Shown piece by piece: positions 47,757 through 56,599 of a DNA stretch of 64,000 nucleotides. The stretch spans positions 62,001 to 126,000 of the forward strand of contig SHZZ01000002.1 in the NCBI GenBank assembly GCA_009692005.1, written 5' to 3'. Position numbers and translations under genes: made by a program. Within the stretch, counting starts at the first letter, position 1, and the number at the start of each line of letters is the position of its first letter. The DNA is from Gemmataceae bacterium (GTDB lineage: Bacteria > Planctomycetota > Planctomycetia > Gemmatales > Gemmataceae). The notes under the pieces were generated by a model, which worked only from the letters and a program-made list of their open reading frames with translations, was not told the origin of the DNA and made no database searches.

Positions 47757-48260
47757 TTGCAAAAGAACAAAGCACCAGGCATTGCGGTTTACCCAGGGAC
47801 ATTTGACCCTGTTCATTTCGGGCACTTGGATTTAATCGAGCGTGCCGCCAGGGTGTTCGACACCTTACTGGTGGGAGTGGGCATCAACCCCGATAAGAAA
47901 ACCTTATTTTCCCTGAAAGAGCGGGTGGATTTGATTCGCAAAACCACCGCGCATCTTTCCAATGTAAAGGTTCTCCCCTTCACGAATTTGGTGGTTCATT
48001 TTGTCAGGGATTCCGGAGCAAACATTATCCTTAGAGGAATGCGGACCACCAGCGATTTGGATTATGAATTCACCATGTCGCTGGCTAACATGGCCTTGGA
48101 CCCAGGCATTGAAACAGTGTTTTTACTCGCCCGTGATATTTATTCACATTTAAGCAGTTCCCTATTGAAACAAGTGGCTTGCCTGGGGGGCGACCTGAGC
48201 AAATTTCTGCCTGATACGGTTTGCCAGGCTATGCTGAAGAAAACGGCCAGGTTGAAATAG
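47757..48260 (+). CDS. coaD: Phosphopantetheine adenylyltransferase
   Basis: 167 residues. Nucleotidyl transferase motif YPGTFDPVHFGHLDLIERAA, the later VLPFTNLVVHFVRDSGANIILRGMRT and SSSLLKQVACLGG match CoaD, which makes dephospho-CoA from phosphopantetheine and ATP. The start is TTG 47757 with AAAGGGG before it; no ATG is near. It is divergent from the M50 gene. Confidence 0.94.
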   Translation: MQKNKAPGIAVYPGTFDPVHFGHLDLIERAARVFDTLLVGVGINPDKKTLFSLKERVDLIRKTTAHLSNVKVLPFTNLVVHFVRDSGANIILRGMRTTSDLDYEFTMSLANMALDPGIETVFLLARDIYSHLSSSLLKQVACLGGDLSKFLPDTVCQAMLKKTARLK

Positions 48261-48377
48261 CGGTTTTGCCAGCCCAGGAATGTTGACTCTTAAAGTCCCC
48301 AATCGCATGGAATACATTAAAGGTAATTCCCCTTCAACGCCGATGGATAACAATCCTTTCTTCTCACGGACATTGTC

Positions 48378-49220
48378 ATGGGAATATTCCCCGATTTGGG
48401 GCATTTCAAAGCTGTAACGCTACTTCACGCTGGCCCTTTGACCCGGGTTTTCCGGGGCGTCGACCTCAGGAACCGCCTCCCCTGCGTGATCAAAGTCGTG
48501 CGTTGTCAGGAAGAAAATAGCGCCTTGGAAAAGTTGGCGCTGGGCAACGAAATAAACATTCTTCAAAGGGCTCTGCATCCGGCCTTTCCCAAATTGTTGG
48601 GGTTTCAATTGGAAAGCCGCCCTTGCTTTATTGCCCTTGAAATGATTCCCGGGGCAAATTTAAGAGATGTGCTTCGGAGTGAATTCCGCTTGGCTGAATC
48701 CCAAGTCGCCACCATAATCCGACAAATTCTCGATGCCTTGATTCCCCTCCACAGGACCGGGAGAACGCATGGCGATATTAAGCCAGATAACATCTTGTTG
48801 GAGCATGGCAATCGTGTTCGCTTAATTGATTTCGGTTATTCGACTCCCCTGGGGGACATTCCTTTTCCCGGTGTTTCCCTACCGGGAACGCCCAACTACA
48901 TGGCGCCGGAAATTTGTGCCGGGAATTCCCCTCTGAGCTTTGCTGCCGATTTGTTTAGCTTGGGGGTGACCGCTTTTGAAATGTTGACCGGTTACCTGCC
49001 CTATCCTTCAGGAACCTTGGGCCAAACCTTGGAACGGCATCAAAGTGACCCCCTGGCAGGCCGCCTTAATTGGCGGGGCTTGTCTTTTTCCGGCCTGGAC
49101 AAGTTGGTAGAAAAAATGCTCTCCTTCCCGGCAAAAGGGCGAGGTTCCCCGGTGGAATTGTTGGACCAAATAATTGGCCTGGAAATCCAATTGTTGGGGA
49201 AAAAGCCAATCGCCGTTTAG
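48378..49220 (+). CDS. Compact Hanks-type protein kinase
   Basis: 280 residues, just a kinase domain: an atypical glycine loop (LHAGPLTRVFRG), VIKVV Lys, a helix Glu, HGDIKPDNILL as catalytic loop (HGD in place of HRD, so a non-RD kinase), DFG (LIDFGYS), then GTPNYMAPE and FSLGVTAFEMLTG. No sensor, PASTA or transmembrane region follows. By family it phosphorylates Ser/Thr; the non-RD loop implies activation without activation-loop phosphorylation. A phosphothreonine-binding FHA protein lies elsewhere in the window. Confidence 0.85.
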   Translation: MGIFPDLGHFKAVTLLHAGPLTRVFRGVDLRNRLPCVIKVVRCQEENSALEKLALGNEINILQRALHPAFPKLLGFQLESRPCFIALEMIPGANLRDVLRSEFRLAESQVATIIRQILDALIPLHRTGRTHGDIKPDNILLEHGNRVRLIDFGYSTPLGDIPFPGVSLPGTPNYMAPEICAGNSPLSFAADLFSLGVTAFEMLTGYLPYPSGTLGQTLERHQSDPLAGRLNWRGLSFSGLDKLVEKMLSFPAKGRGSPVELLDQIIGLEIQLLGKKPIAV

Positions 49221-49226
49221 GCCCGA

Positions 49227-49730
49227 TTATTCTTCCTGATTCAAATCTTTTTCGGAATAAATGACATGGCCCTTGGCACGAAGGGTATTTACCGCCGCTT
49301 CGTGGTCATCCACATGCAGAGCCAACGAGGCATACCCCGATGGCCCAACCAGCAAGGGGTAGGCATAATGAATGTTGACTTCCGCTTCCAGCAGCGCTTT
49401 GCAAATGTGCAAAATGGGTTGGGAATGGTCAGGGAGCTTGACCACCAGCAAATCGCTTTCAGTGTAAGGCAGATGAGCTTGCTCAAAAATCCCGATCGCT
49501 CTTTCCGGATCGCTTAAAACCAGACGGATGATGGCGCAATCAGCGGAATCGACCACCATGATGGAAACGATGCGGATGTCTGTCATTTCAAACCAGCGAA
49601 CAACCCGCATGAGTCCGCCAACTCGATTGGCGACAAAAACATTAAATTGCCGCACACTGGGCCAGTCCCTTCCCCTTGCGGTTTGAAATCCCGTTCCGAT
49701 GGAACCGCCTTCACCATTTTGTGCCGTCAT
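49227..49730 (-). CDS. ACT-domain protein (two ACT-like repeats)
   Basis: About 167 residues. It has two ACT-like modules: residues about 25-95 (FVANRVGGLMRVVRWFEMTDIRI onward) and 100-160 (ILHICKALLEAEVNIHYAYPL). Such proteins sense amino acids or regulate partner enzymes. No catalytic domain is present. The start is ATG 49730 (MTAQNG); the open frame extends upstream by 13 residues without support. It is convergent with the kinase gene. Confidence 0.75.
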   Translation of the reverse strand: MTAQNGEGGSIGTGFQTARGRDWPSVRQFNVFVANRVGGLMRVVRWFEMTDIRIVSIMVVDSADCAIIRLVLSDPERAIGIFEQAHLPYTESDLLVVKLPDHSQPILHICKALLEAEVNIHYAYPLLVGPSGYASLALHVDDHEAAVNTLRAKGHVIYSEKDLNQEE

Positions 49731-49828
49731 TTGTCCCTTCCTCAAATTTCCTTCTTCCCTTATGTGCATAGGCTACCCCGAAGGGATCCCCTGGGGAAAG
49801 AGGACTATGGAAACCTCCAGGCCAAGTT

Positions 49829-50005
49829 ATGAATTTCAGAACCGCTGCGATGTTTTGGTTGATGGTCTTGGGCGCATTAGCTGGGAAGTGCAATTTGCAA
49901 GGCAACCATGTCCCTTTGGCCCAAATCCTCGGAAGTTGGGCAAAAGAAAATGGGCGCTTGGGATTTTGCCATGATTATCTGGAAGGGAAAAACTTTTCGG
50001 CCTGA
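49829..50005 (+). CDS. Possible 58-residue exported peptide
   Basis: ATG 49829 opens a 58-codon frame starting MNFRTAAMFWLMVLGALAG, a plausible signal peptide with an ALA cleavage site, then a short polar tail rich in Asn, Gly and Leu. It lies in the otherwise gene-free stretch between the ACT gene and the convergent symporter gene and overlaps the 3' end of the latter by 31 bases. There is no strong ribosome site. It may be chance. Confidence 0.25.
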   Translation: MNFRTAAMFWLMVLGALAGKCNLQGNHVPLAQILGSWAKENGRLGFCHDYLEGKNFSA

Positions 50006-51906
50006 GTTTCATCATGCCTGGTTAACAAACTGCCGCCCCAAGTTAATGCCAGCGAGGCCAGTAAGCCCCAAACTACGGGATCCAATCCGCATAAAAAAAG
50101 CGGAGCGAAAGAATCGTGGCGCATTTCCCCCCAACCCGGAATCCAGCCCAGGCAGGTTTGTAAAGTACTGGCCAGTGAACTTCCCCCTTGGCTCATTCCA
50201 AGTTGTACCTGCGTCCAGTTGTCCATCCAGCCGAGCAGGTAAAGCGACACCAAGGAGAGAAACCCGCCGGCCATTCCAGCGAGAACTCCCATTCGGGTGG
50301 CTCGTTTCCAATAAAGAACGGCAGTCATGGGGAATAAAAATGCCGCTCCCTGACCGCTGCCGGTAAACACGATGATATATTGCAGAAAATCAGGGGGTCT
50401 CAAGGCCCCAAGCATAACGATCAAGCCAACCGAAAAGGTCACGGAATAACTCATCCATTTGAGCGTTTTCTCGGAGGCCTGGGGGTAGAGGGTCCGTTGA
50501 AAAAGATCGCGCACCAAGCTGGAACTTATGATTAACAAAAATGCCGCCACGGTTGACATTATCGCCGCATAAGGGGCCGCCAGAAGAACCCCGGCAATCA
50601 TGGGGTGTGCCAGGTGCCTTATCAGCGCCGGCATAATACTATCGGGAACCCCTTCACTGCCAATTTCCCTCAAGTATTGCGTGGGAAAAATCGACCGGGC
50701 GCAAATGAAAATCACGAGCAGGCTGAAGTAAGTTAACAAATAGTAGGACGATACCAGGACCAGGGCCCGACGGAGACTGGGTGTGTCCTTGAAGGACATT
50801 AACCGCACCATGGCGGAGGGCTGCCCCGCCGATGCCAGGGGCCACAAGCAGAAAAAAGAAAACGCCAATCCGATTGTCAGGAAATGCCCGGGCCCCGGGC
50901 CATAGACCAAAGCCCCAGGTTCGCTACCGGGAGAGGACATGTTTTTCAAATGTTCAGTTGCGGCGGCTAATCCCGTTTTTTCCCCCAGAGCAGGCACAGC
51001 GTTCCAGGCAAGAAAGGCAAGAATTACCACACCGACAAGCATGACAATTCCTTCCAACACATCCGTCCAGGTAACGGCCCAGAAACCCCCAAAGGTCGTG
51101 TAACTAATAACTGTCAGGGAAAAAATAATGAGTCCAAGGAAGTACCCAAGATCAATGGGGATTTGTAAAAAGGGGATTTGAATCTTGGACAGGGGGAAAT
51201 TCACTGTTTTTGTGTACCGTTTGCCTTCCAGGAGAAAAACCAGTTCTACCTTTTTGAGTTTCTCGTCTACGCTGGAAGACTCCAAGGACAGAGTCGACCC
51301 AACTTGGGGCTTTTGCACGGAAAGGGTTTCCCGCCGGTTGTCGCCATACTTGAATTCGATTTCAATGGCGCCTTTGTCGATATCCCGCATGGCCTCCACC
51401 CCGGCCTGTGCGGGCATTATCCTGAGCGCTTCCTTCATCAAGAGCCCGCCTGCCTTGAACTGAGCTACCAAATTGAAAATCAAAAAAAACAAAATGAAAA
51501 GGGAGGCGCAGATTCCCAAAATTGGGCTGTTGAATCGGTCGCGAAAAATATCGGGAACAGTAACCGATCCAGAAATTCTTGCGAAATGATTGATCCTTCG
51601 ACCCAGAAAAATCATTCCGGTCATAGGGACCACCATGTAGCCAGCAATCCACAAGGCCATGATCCAGCCGTTGGAATAAATCAAGGAGGGAAATCCCATG
51701 AAGGTCCCGCCGCTGATGGCAGTGGCCGCCACGCTCAGGGCCAAAACCCAAGGCCCGAGGCCGCGGTTGCCGAGAAAGTAATCACTGATGAAGTTGTCTT
51801 TTTTCAAATAGGAATGGGAAAACCAGGCCAAGTACCCCACTCCAAAAAGGTAAAGTCCAAAGGCGGCCAGCACTTGCCAGCTTTCCCAGGTGATTTCAAT
51901 TCCCAT
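49975..51906 (-). CDS. Sodium:solute symporter (SSS family) with periplasmic insertion
   Basis: 643-residue membrane protein of the SSS family (PanF/proline-type), larger than the usual 480-530. Early helices contain SVAATAISGGTFMGFPS and SYTTFGGFWAVTWTDVLEG, the family's sodium and substrate signature region. About 80 residues (165-248; with GAIEIEFKYGDNRRET, KYTKTV-like strands) are inserted between membrane spans and look like a soluble beta-rich domain. A small DUF997/YhdT-like gene directly upstream supports a pantothenate- or similar uptake pair, but the substrate is not proven. Confidence 0.85.
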   Translation of the reverse strand: MGIEITWESWQVLAAFGLYLFGVGYLAWFSHSYLKKDNFISDYFLGNRGLGPWVLALSVAATAISGGTFMGFPSLIYSNGWIMALWIAGYMVVPMTGMIFLGRRINHFARISGSVTVPDIFRDRFNSPILGICASLFILFFLIFNLVAQFKAGGLLMKEALRIMPAQAGVEAMRDIDKGAIEIEFKYGDNRRETLSVQKPQVGSTLSLESSSVDEKLKKVELVFLLEGKRYTKTVNFPLSKIQIPFLQIPIDLGYFLGLIIFSLTVISYTTFGGFWAVTWTDVLEGIVMLVGVVILAFLAWNAVPALGEKTGLAAATEHLKNMSSPGSEPGALVYGPGPGHFLTIGLAFSFFCLWPLASAGQPSAMVRLMSFKDTPSLRRALVLVSSYYLLTYFSLLVIFICARSIFPTQYLREIGSEGVPDSIMPALIRHLAHPMIAGVLLAAPYAAIMSTVAAFLLIISSSLVRDLFQRTLYPQASEKTLKWMSYSVTFSVGLIVMLGALRPPDFLQYIIVFTGSGQGAAFLFPMTAVLYWKRATRMGVLAGMAGGFLSLVSLYLLGWMDNWTQVQLGMSQGGSSLASTLQTCLGWIPGWGEMRHDSFAPLFLCGLDPVVWGLLASLALTWGGSLLTRHDETQAEKFFPSR

Positions 51907-51918
51907 GTCACTCCAGAA

Positions 51919-52206
51919 TTATTGATCAGGTTCCGGCGGGTCGTCGCGCATCAGGCACAAACCATACAGGGCGGTAAAAATGGCGCATAAAACCCAAGGG
52001 GAAAAAATTCCCCAGAATGCCCACGAAGGCATTCCCAGGATTGTTTCCAACACAACCTGCCCTTGGGGATCCTTTCGGATCAAGTATCCGTACTGCCAGC
52101 AATAACCGATCGACCAAAAAAGGCTAATGGCCCAAAACCAGGCAACGATGGTGGCATCGCGAATGCCGTTTTTTAGTTTTCTTTTTTGGTTTGATTCAGG
52201 TTCCAT
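51919..52206 (-). CDS. DUF997/YhdT-like small membrane protein
   Basis: 95 residues with two membrane spans (IVAWFWAISLFWSIGYCW and AFWGIFSPWVLCAIFTALYGL). This small family is often found directly upstream of PanF-type symporters, as it is here with only 12 bases between. It probably supports assembly or activity of the symporter. Confidence 0.72.
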   Translation of the reverse strand: MEPESNQKRKLKNGIRDATIVAWFWAISLFWSIGYCWQYGYLIRKDPQGQVVLETILGMPSWAFWGIFSPWVLCAIFTALYGLCLMRDDPPEPDQ

Positions 52207-52337
52207 GTTGAATCGAGGAAAAATAGCTTGGCCATTTCTCCCGCTTTCCTTTTCATGTTTGCCGGGTTTTGCATTATTCTGTTTTTAACTACTGGCCTTC
52301 CCAAAGCCATGACCTGAAAGGAGGCAATCCCAACATC

Positions 52338-53261
52338 ATGAAGTACCAGGTTCCGAAAATCCAATTGATTCCCGGCGCCGATGAGTATCTTTCATTTCAA
52401 CTTGAGGGTAGGGAGGTTTTGGGTTGGAATGCCTCCGGCCGTTTTCCCCGTCCTTTTTTCTACCCCGTGAATGGGCCCTGCGGCAAAAGCTTAACCAGGA
52501 TGGGGCATCCCGCGGCGGCCAACCATGGACACCATAAATCCCTTTGGTGGGGGCACAACTCCGTGGCCGGAGTTGACTTCTGGTCTGAAAAAAAATCCCC
52601 AGGCAACCAACCAAAAATCATCCAGGAAACCTGGCATCATTTTCAATCCGGAAATACCGAAGCTGGCTTCGCTGGGCAGATTGGCTGGTTCGATTCCCAC
52701 CTGGCCAAATTAATGACACAAGACCTAATCGCCTTTTACACACCCCTGGAGGGGGGTGAATCGTGGTTGGAAATCCAGACTCGGTTTTCAACTCCATTGG
52801 CCCAACTAACCCTTGGCAAAACCAATTTTGGATTTATTGGCATGCGCATGGCCCAAACCATTAGCGCCCAATTTGGCGGTGGCATTTTGACCAACAGCAA
52901 CGGGGAAAAAACTGAAAAGGCCGTCTTTGCCAAAACCGCACACTGGATGGATTACTCCGGCCCGGTTTCCAATTCTTCCTGGGAAGGCGCCACCTGGATG
53001 GATCACCCTGACAACCCCCGGCATCCTGTTTCTTGGCATGTTCGCGATGATGGGTGGATGTCCCCTGCCTTTTGCCTCACGGACGGATTAACTCTGGCGA
53101 AAAACGATTCCCTGTCCCTGCGCTATGGAATCTGGGTCCATGCCGGCGAAGTTGCTCCAGAGAAAGCTGATGAATATTTCAAGAAATTCGCCATTTCCAA
53201 ACCTTATGTTTTGGAGAAATCCAAAGGCCCGTGGCCCATGGTTTTGACACGAAAAAATTAA
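52338..53261 (+). CDS. DUF6807 (PmoA-like) protein
   Basis: About 307 residues with the His/Trp-rich look of the DUF6807 family: HPAAANHGHHKSLWWGHNSV, WFDSHLAKLM and HPVSWHVRDDGWMS. Members were annotated as methane oxygenase PmoA by name only; they are common in planctomycetes with carbohydrate-use genes and have no known reaction. AAAGGAGG lies upstream of ATG 52338; an upstream extension is possible. It is the first of four plus-strand genes (DUF6807, POT, DUF4432, DUF1080). Confidence 0.78.
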   Translation: MKYQVPKIQLIPGADEYLSFQLEGREVLGWNASGRFPRPFFYPVNGPCGKSLTRMGHPAAANHGHHKSLWWGHNSVAGVDFWSEKKSPGNQPKIIQETWHHFQSGNTEAGFAGQIGWFDSHLAKLMTQDLIAFYTPLEGGESWLEIQTRFSTPLAQLTLGKTNFGFIGMRMAQTISAQFGGGILTNSNGEKTEKAVFAKTAHWMDYSGPVSNSSWEGATWMDHPDNPRHPVSWHVRDDGWMSPAFCLTDGLTLAKNDSLSLRYGIWVHAGEVAPEKADEYFKKFAISKPYVLEKSKGPWPMVLTRKN

Positions 53262-53277
53262 TCAGGAGCTGGTATTC

Positions 53278-55413
53278 ATGAGCGCGGCGAATCAAACCCA
53301 ACCTGAAGGAAAAACCTTTCTGGGTCACCCGGTTGGCCTTTATGTTTTGTTTTTTACGGAAATGTGGGAAAGGTTCAGCTATTACGGCATGCGGGCTCTC
53401 CTCGTCATTTACATGGTGAAATATTTTCGTTGGGTACAAGAGGACGCCTCGTCAATTTACAAATGGTACACCTCCCTGGTTTATGTCACTCCCATCCTGG
53501 GCGGCTTTCTTGCTGACCGCTATTTGGGGAACCGTTTGGCTGTGATTATTGGCGCCACACTCATGGCCATTGGCCATTTCCTCATGGCTTTTGAACCGAA
53601 GGGAATCTTTTTTACTGCTTTGGTTTTCCTCATCATTGGCAACGGTTTTTTTAAACCCAATATGTCCACGCAGGTCGGCAGGCTTTATCCGGCCAACGAT
53701 CCACGGCGTGACGGCGCCTACACCATCTTTTACATGGGCATCAATCTTGGCGCTGCCTTGGCGCCTTTGGCTTGCGGGTGGGTTCAGGAAAACACCGTTG
53801 GGGGCTTTCATTCAGGATTCGCGCTGGCAGGTATAGGCATGGTGCTGGGCCTGGTGATTTACCTGTTAGGGATGCCCTTTGTCAAGGAAATCCAGTTGAA
53901 CGATCAACCGGTGGGAAATCCTCTTGAAGCCATAAATGCGGACAATCGGGTCCTTTCGGAAAAGGAAGCCGAAAACACTCCGTCCAAGATTGGCTGGCTA
54001 TCCACTTTTTCCGTCAAAGCCTTGTTTGCCCTGGCCTGCTTCCTCCTAGGCTTGGCAGTTTGGAAAGGGTTCCACAGTTTGCTCGCCGGGGCGACTCCTT
54101 TGCTCTGCAGCCTTTCGCTCTTTGTAGTCGTCTGGGTTATCAACCAAATTCACAATGCCATGCGCGACCGCGTGTTGACCATTGTGGCCTTGGGATTTTT
54201 TGGGATTTTCTTTTGGGCGGCGTTTGAACAAGCCGGCAATGCCCTGAATTTGTGGGCGGATAATACCACCAATCGTTATTTGCTGAAACCGATGCCGGAT
54301 GTGCAAATATTCCCCGATCCACCAGCAGTTTCACAGGCCAACGGCGCCAATGGAACCAGCGCTGCCGCGGGTTTCTGGCAAATGTTTAAACTCAAGGAAA
54401 ACCGCCAAACCGGCGCCTTGGGAGTCGATCCGGTCCCCACCGCATGGTTCCAATCGATCAATGCTGTTGCCATTTTTATCATGGCTCCGTTTTTTGCCTT
54501 GCTTTGGCTGCGCTGGCAAATCTCCATTCCCATGAAAATGACCCTTGGCATTTTTCTCATGTCCCTATCTTTTGTGGTCATGATCGCCTCCGCTTATTTT
54601 GAAAATCAGCCTGTTTCGGTGGAATTCAAGGGGAAAGAACTGCCCAAATCCATTCAAAAATCCCCCCAAGGTCACCTCCTATTAATGGAGAAGGGTAGCA
54701 AGGAAGGCCATCCGCTTCAGGGGGGAAGGATGTATTTTGACGCGGCCAATAAAACCTTTCACATGCGCGGTGTTTTGGCCGATATCGACCGCGACCGGGT
54801 GGCCTGGTCCACCGCGCCTCCGGACTATGCCAAATTGCTTGCGCAAGCAAAGGAAACTCTCGAAGAGCAGCAAAAGGGCAAAAATGAGAAATTGAACCAC
54901 AAGTTTCGGCTTCCCGAATCGGTCCGCGGGTTTGACATCCGTTATGCTGGTATGTCAGAAACTACGGTCAAATACCAGGAAAACGAGCGGACCTTGGTTT
55001 TTTCCAATTCCTTGGACGACAAGGGGGTCAAGGCCCTCTTGCTCGCTGGCGCGGACCCGGAATTTCGCGGCAGCATGGATGAGTTGATGGTGAAATCCTC
55101 CCGTTCGCGTGTCAGCCCCTGGTGGCTATTATGGAGCTATATTTTTGCCACCTTGGGGGAATTGTGCTTGTCGCCGGTGGGCCTTTCCATGGCGAACAAA
55201 CTCGCCCCGGCGAAATTTGCCACGATGCTCATGGGTCTTTGGTTGTTAGTAAGCGCCTTTGGAAATTTCGCCGCCGGCGCCTTGGGAGAAACCTATGGCA
55301 GTATTCCCCCCCTGCAATATTTTTCTATCACCACCCTGGCCCTGGCTGCCGCCGCCGTTGTACTCTTGCTAATAAGCCGAAAGTTAACCTCCATGATGCA
55401 CGGTGTTTCTTAA
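53278..55413 (+). CDS. POT-family peptide transporter with large TM9-TM10 insertion
   Basis: 711 residues, against about 480-500 in typical bacterial POT transporters. ExxER motif in TM1 (EMWERFSYYG), FGGFLADRYLGNR-like loop, FWAAFEQAGNALNLW in TM7, WFQSINAVAIFIMAPFFALLW in TM8, and ELCLSPVGLSMANKLAP in TM10 identify the proton:oligopeptide fold. About 170 residues (442-612) sit between TM9 and TM10, beta-rich with coiled helix (LLAQAKETLEEQQKGK); the TM7-TM8 loop (333-385) is also long. Substrates are probably di- and tripeptides. It follows the DUF6807 gene by 16 bases. Confidence 0.87.
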   Translation: MSAANQTQPEGKTFLGHPVGLYVLFFTEMWERFSYYGMRALLVIYMVKYFRWVQEDASSIYKWYTSLVYVTPILGGFLADRYLGNRLAVIIGATLMAIGHFLMAFEPKGIFFTALVFLIIGNGFFKPNMSTQVGRLYPANDPRRDGAYTIFYMGINLGAALAPLACGWVQENTVGGFHSGFALAGIGMVLGLVIYLLGMPFVKEIQLNDQPVGNPLEAINADNRVLSEKEAENTPSKIGWLSTFSVKALFALACFLLGLAVWKGFHSLLAGATPLLCSLSLFVVVWVINQIHNAMRDRVLTIVALGFFGIFFWAAFEQAGNALNLWADNTTNRYLLKPMPDVQIFPDPPAVSQANGANGTSAAAGFWQMFKLKENRQTGALGVDPVPTAWFQSINAVAIFIMAPFFALLWLRWQISIPMKMTLGIFLMSLSFVVMIASAYFENQPVSVEFKGKELPKSIQKSPQGHLLLMEKGSKEGHPLQGGRMYFDAANKTFHMRGVLADIDRDRVAWSTAPPDYAKLLAQAKETLEEQQKGKNEKLNHKFRLPESVRGFDIRYAGMSETTVKYQENERTLVFSNSLDDKGVKALLLAGADPEFRGSMDELMVKSSRSRVSPWWLLWSYIFATLGELCLSPVGLSMANKLAPAKFATMLMGLWLLVSAFGNFAAGALGETYGSIPPLQYFSITTLALAAAAVVLLLISRKLTSMMHGVS

Positions 55414-55434
55414 TCCAAGCGGGGCAGTGCAATC

Positions 55435-56577
55435 ATGAAGCCGGTGGAAATGATCCAGGGAGAAAACTGGCCCGGAGATTTTGAGCTTACAGGGGCTGCC
55501 GCCCATAATTGGCATGTCCGCAAGCGTACCCTTCAGGGCGGGTTTTCCCAAGGATTGGAGGTTATTCAAGTCTGCAACGGCCCGTGGGATGTCACTATCC
55601 TCACAGGAAAAGGCATGAGCCTTTGGCGCGGGAGTTGGAACGGCAACTTCCTGGGCTGGAAATCACCGGTAAAAGGGCCGGTCAATCCACACTGGGTGGA
55701 GTTGGAACGGCGTGGCGGGTTGGGCTGGCTCGACGGATTCGATGAATGGTTCTGCCGTTGCGGCCTGGTTTCCAATGGCCCCCCTGGTGTTGGCGCCAAC
55801 GGCCAGCGCTACACCCTGCATGGCCGGATTGCTAATTTGCCCTCCCGGTATGTGAAGGTTGAGACCCCGGAAAACACCCCGGGAATGATCAGGGTCACTG
55901 GAATTATTGAAGAAACTTCCTTGTTTTCCCCCAAGCTGCGCTTGACCACCGTTTATGAATTCCCGTTAGGGCAGGATTCTTTTCGCGTGCAAGACCAGGT
56001 GGAAAACCTGGGCGATTCTCCCGCGGAATTTCAGTTGCTTTACCATTGCAACTTGGGCAAACCCTTGCTCGGGCCCAATTCCATTTGGTCCGCGCCCCTG
56101 ACCGAGTTGGCTCCGCAAACCCCCAATGCGGCAAAAGGAATTGACCGGTTTCCCCAGTATGGCCCGAGCCAACCTGGTTACAAGGAACAGGTTTTCCTTT
56201 GCAAGCCCAAGGCAGATATCAACCGCTGGTCCATGGCATCCCTGTATAACCCGGATAACAAACTTGGTTTCGTTATTCGTTTTGACACCTCTACCTTGCC
56301 CTATTTTACCTGTTGGAAGAACTTGGGCGCAGCAGAGGAAGGCTTTGTTACTGGCCTGGAGCCGGCCACCAATTTCCCGAATTTTATCGACTTTGAGCGG
56401 GCTAACGGGCGGGTTCAAGTCCTGCCTCCCAAGTCAGCCTGGGTGGGGAATCTATCCTTAGGGGCTTTCCAAGGGGAAACGGAATACTCCAAAACACTGG
56501 CCGAAATTCAAAAGATCCAACCGGAAATGCCTTTGGTTCATAAAAACCCAACAATGCCTTTTTCCCCGGTTACTTAA
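55435..56577 (+). CDS. DUF4432 aldose-epimerase-like protein
   Basis: 380 residues, galactose-mutarotase-like fold. Features include WDVTILTGKGMSLWRGSW, GWLDGFDEWFCRCGL, TLHGRIANLP, YHCNLGKPLLG and late EPATNFPNF. Such proteins (DUF4432) sit with sugar catabolic genes and likely act on an unusual sugar or oligosaccharide anomer. It is a short distance downstream of the POT gene and upstream of the DUF1080 gene in one operon. Confidence 0.82.
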   Translation: MKPVEMIQGENWPGDFELTGAAAHNWHVRKRTLQGGFSQGLEVIQVCNGPWDVTILTGKGMSLWRGSWNGNFLGWKSPVKGPVNPHWVELERRGGLGWLDGFDEWFCRCGLVSNGPPGVGANGQRYTLHGRIANLPSRYVKVETPENTPGMIRVTGIIEETSLFSPKLRLTTVYEFPLGQDSFRVQDQVENLGDSPAEFQLLYHCNLGKPLLGPNSIWSAPLTELAPQTPNAAKGIDRFPQYGPSQPGYKEQVFLCKPKADINRWSMASLYNPDNKLGFVIRFDTSTLPYFTCWKNLGAAEEGFVTGLEPATNFPNFIDFERANGRVQVLPPKSAWVGNLSLGAFQGETEYSKTLAEIQKIQPEMPLVHKNPTMPFSPVT

Positions 56578-56599
56578 CTTTTCCCTTGCGGAGTCACCC

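Noticed and set aside
48282-48416. 44-codon frame starting MLTLKVPNRM before the kinase gene
   Set aside because: No signal peptide, domain or ribosome site; it overlaps the kinase start and is likely chance.
51178-51990. 270-codon plus-strand frame over the symporter gene
   Set aside because: It is antisense to a clear SSS-family gene, has no recognisable domain or ribosome site, and its His/Gln-rich composition is typical of a shadow frame.
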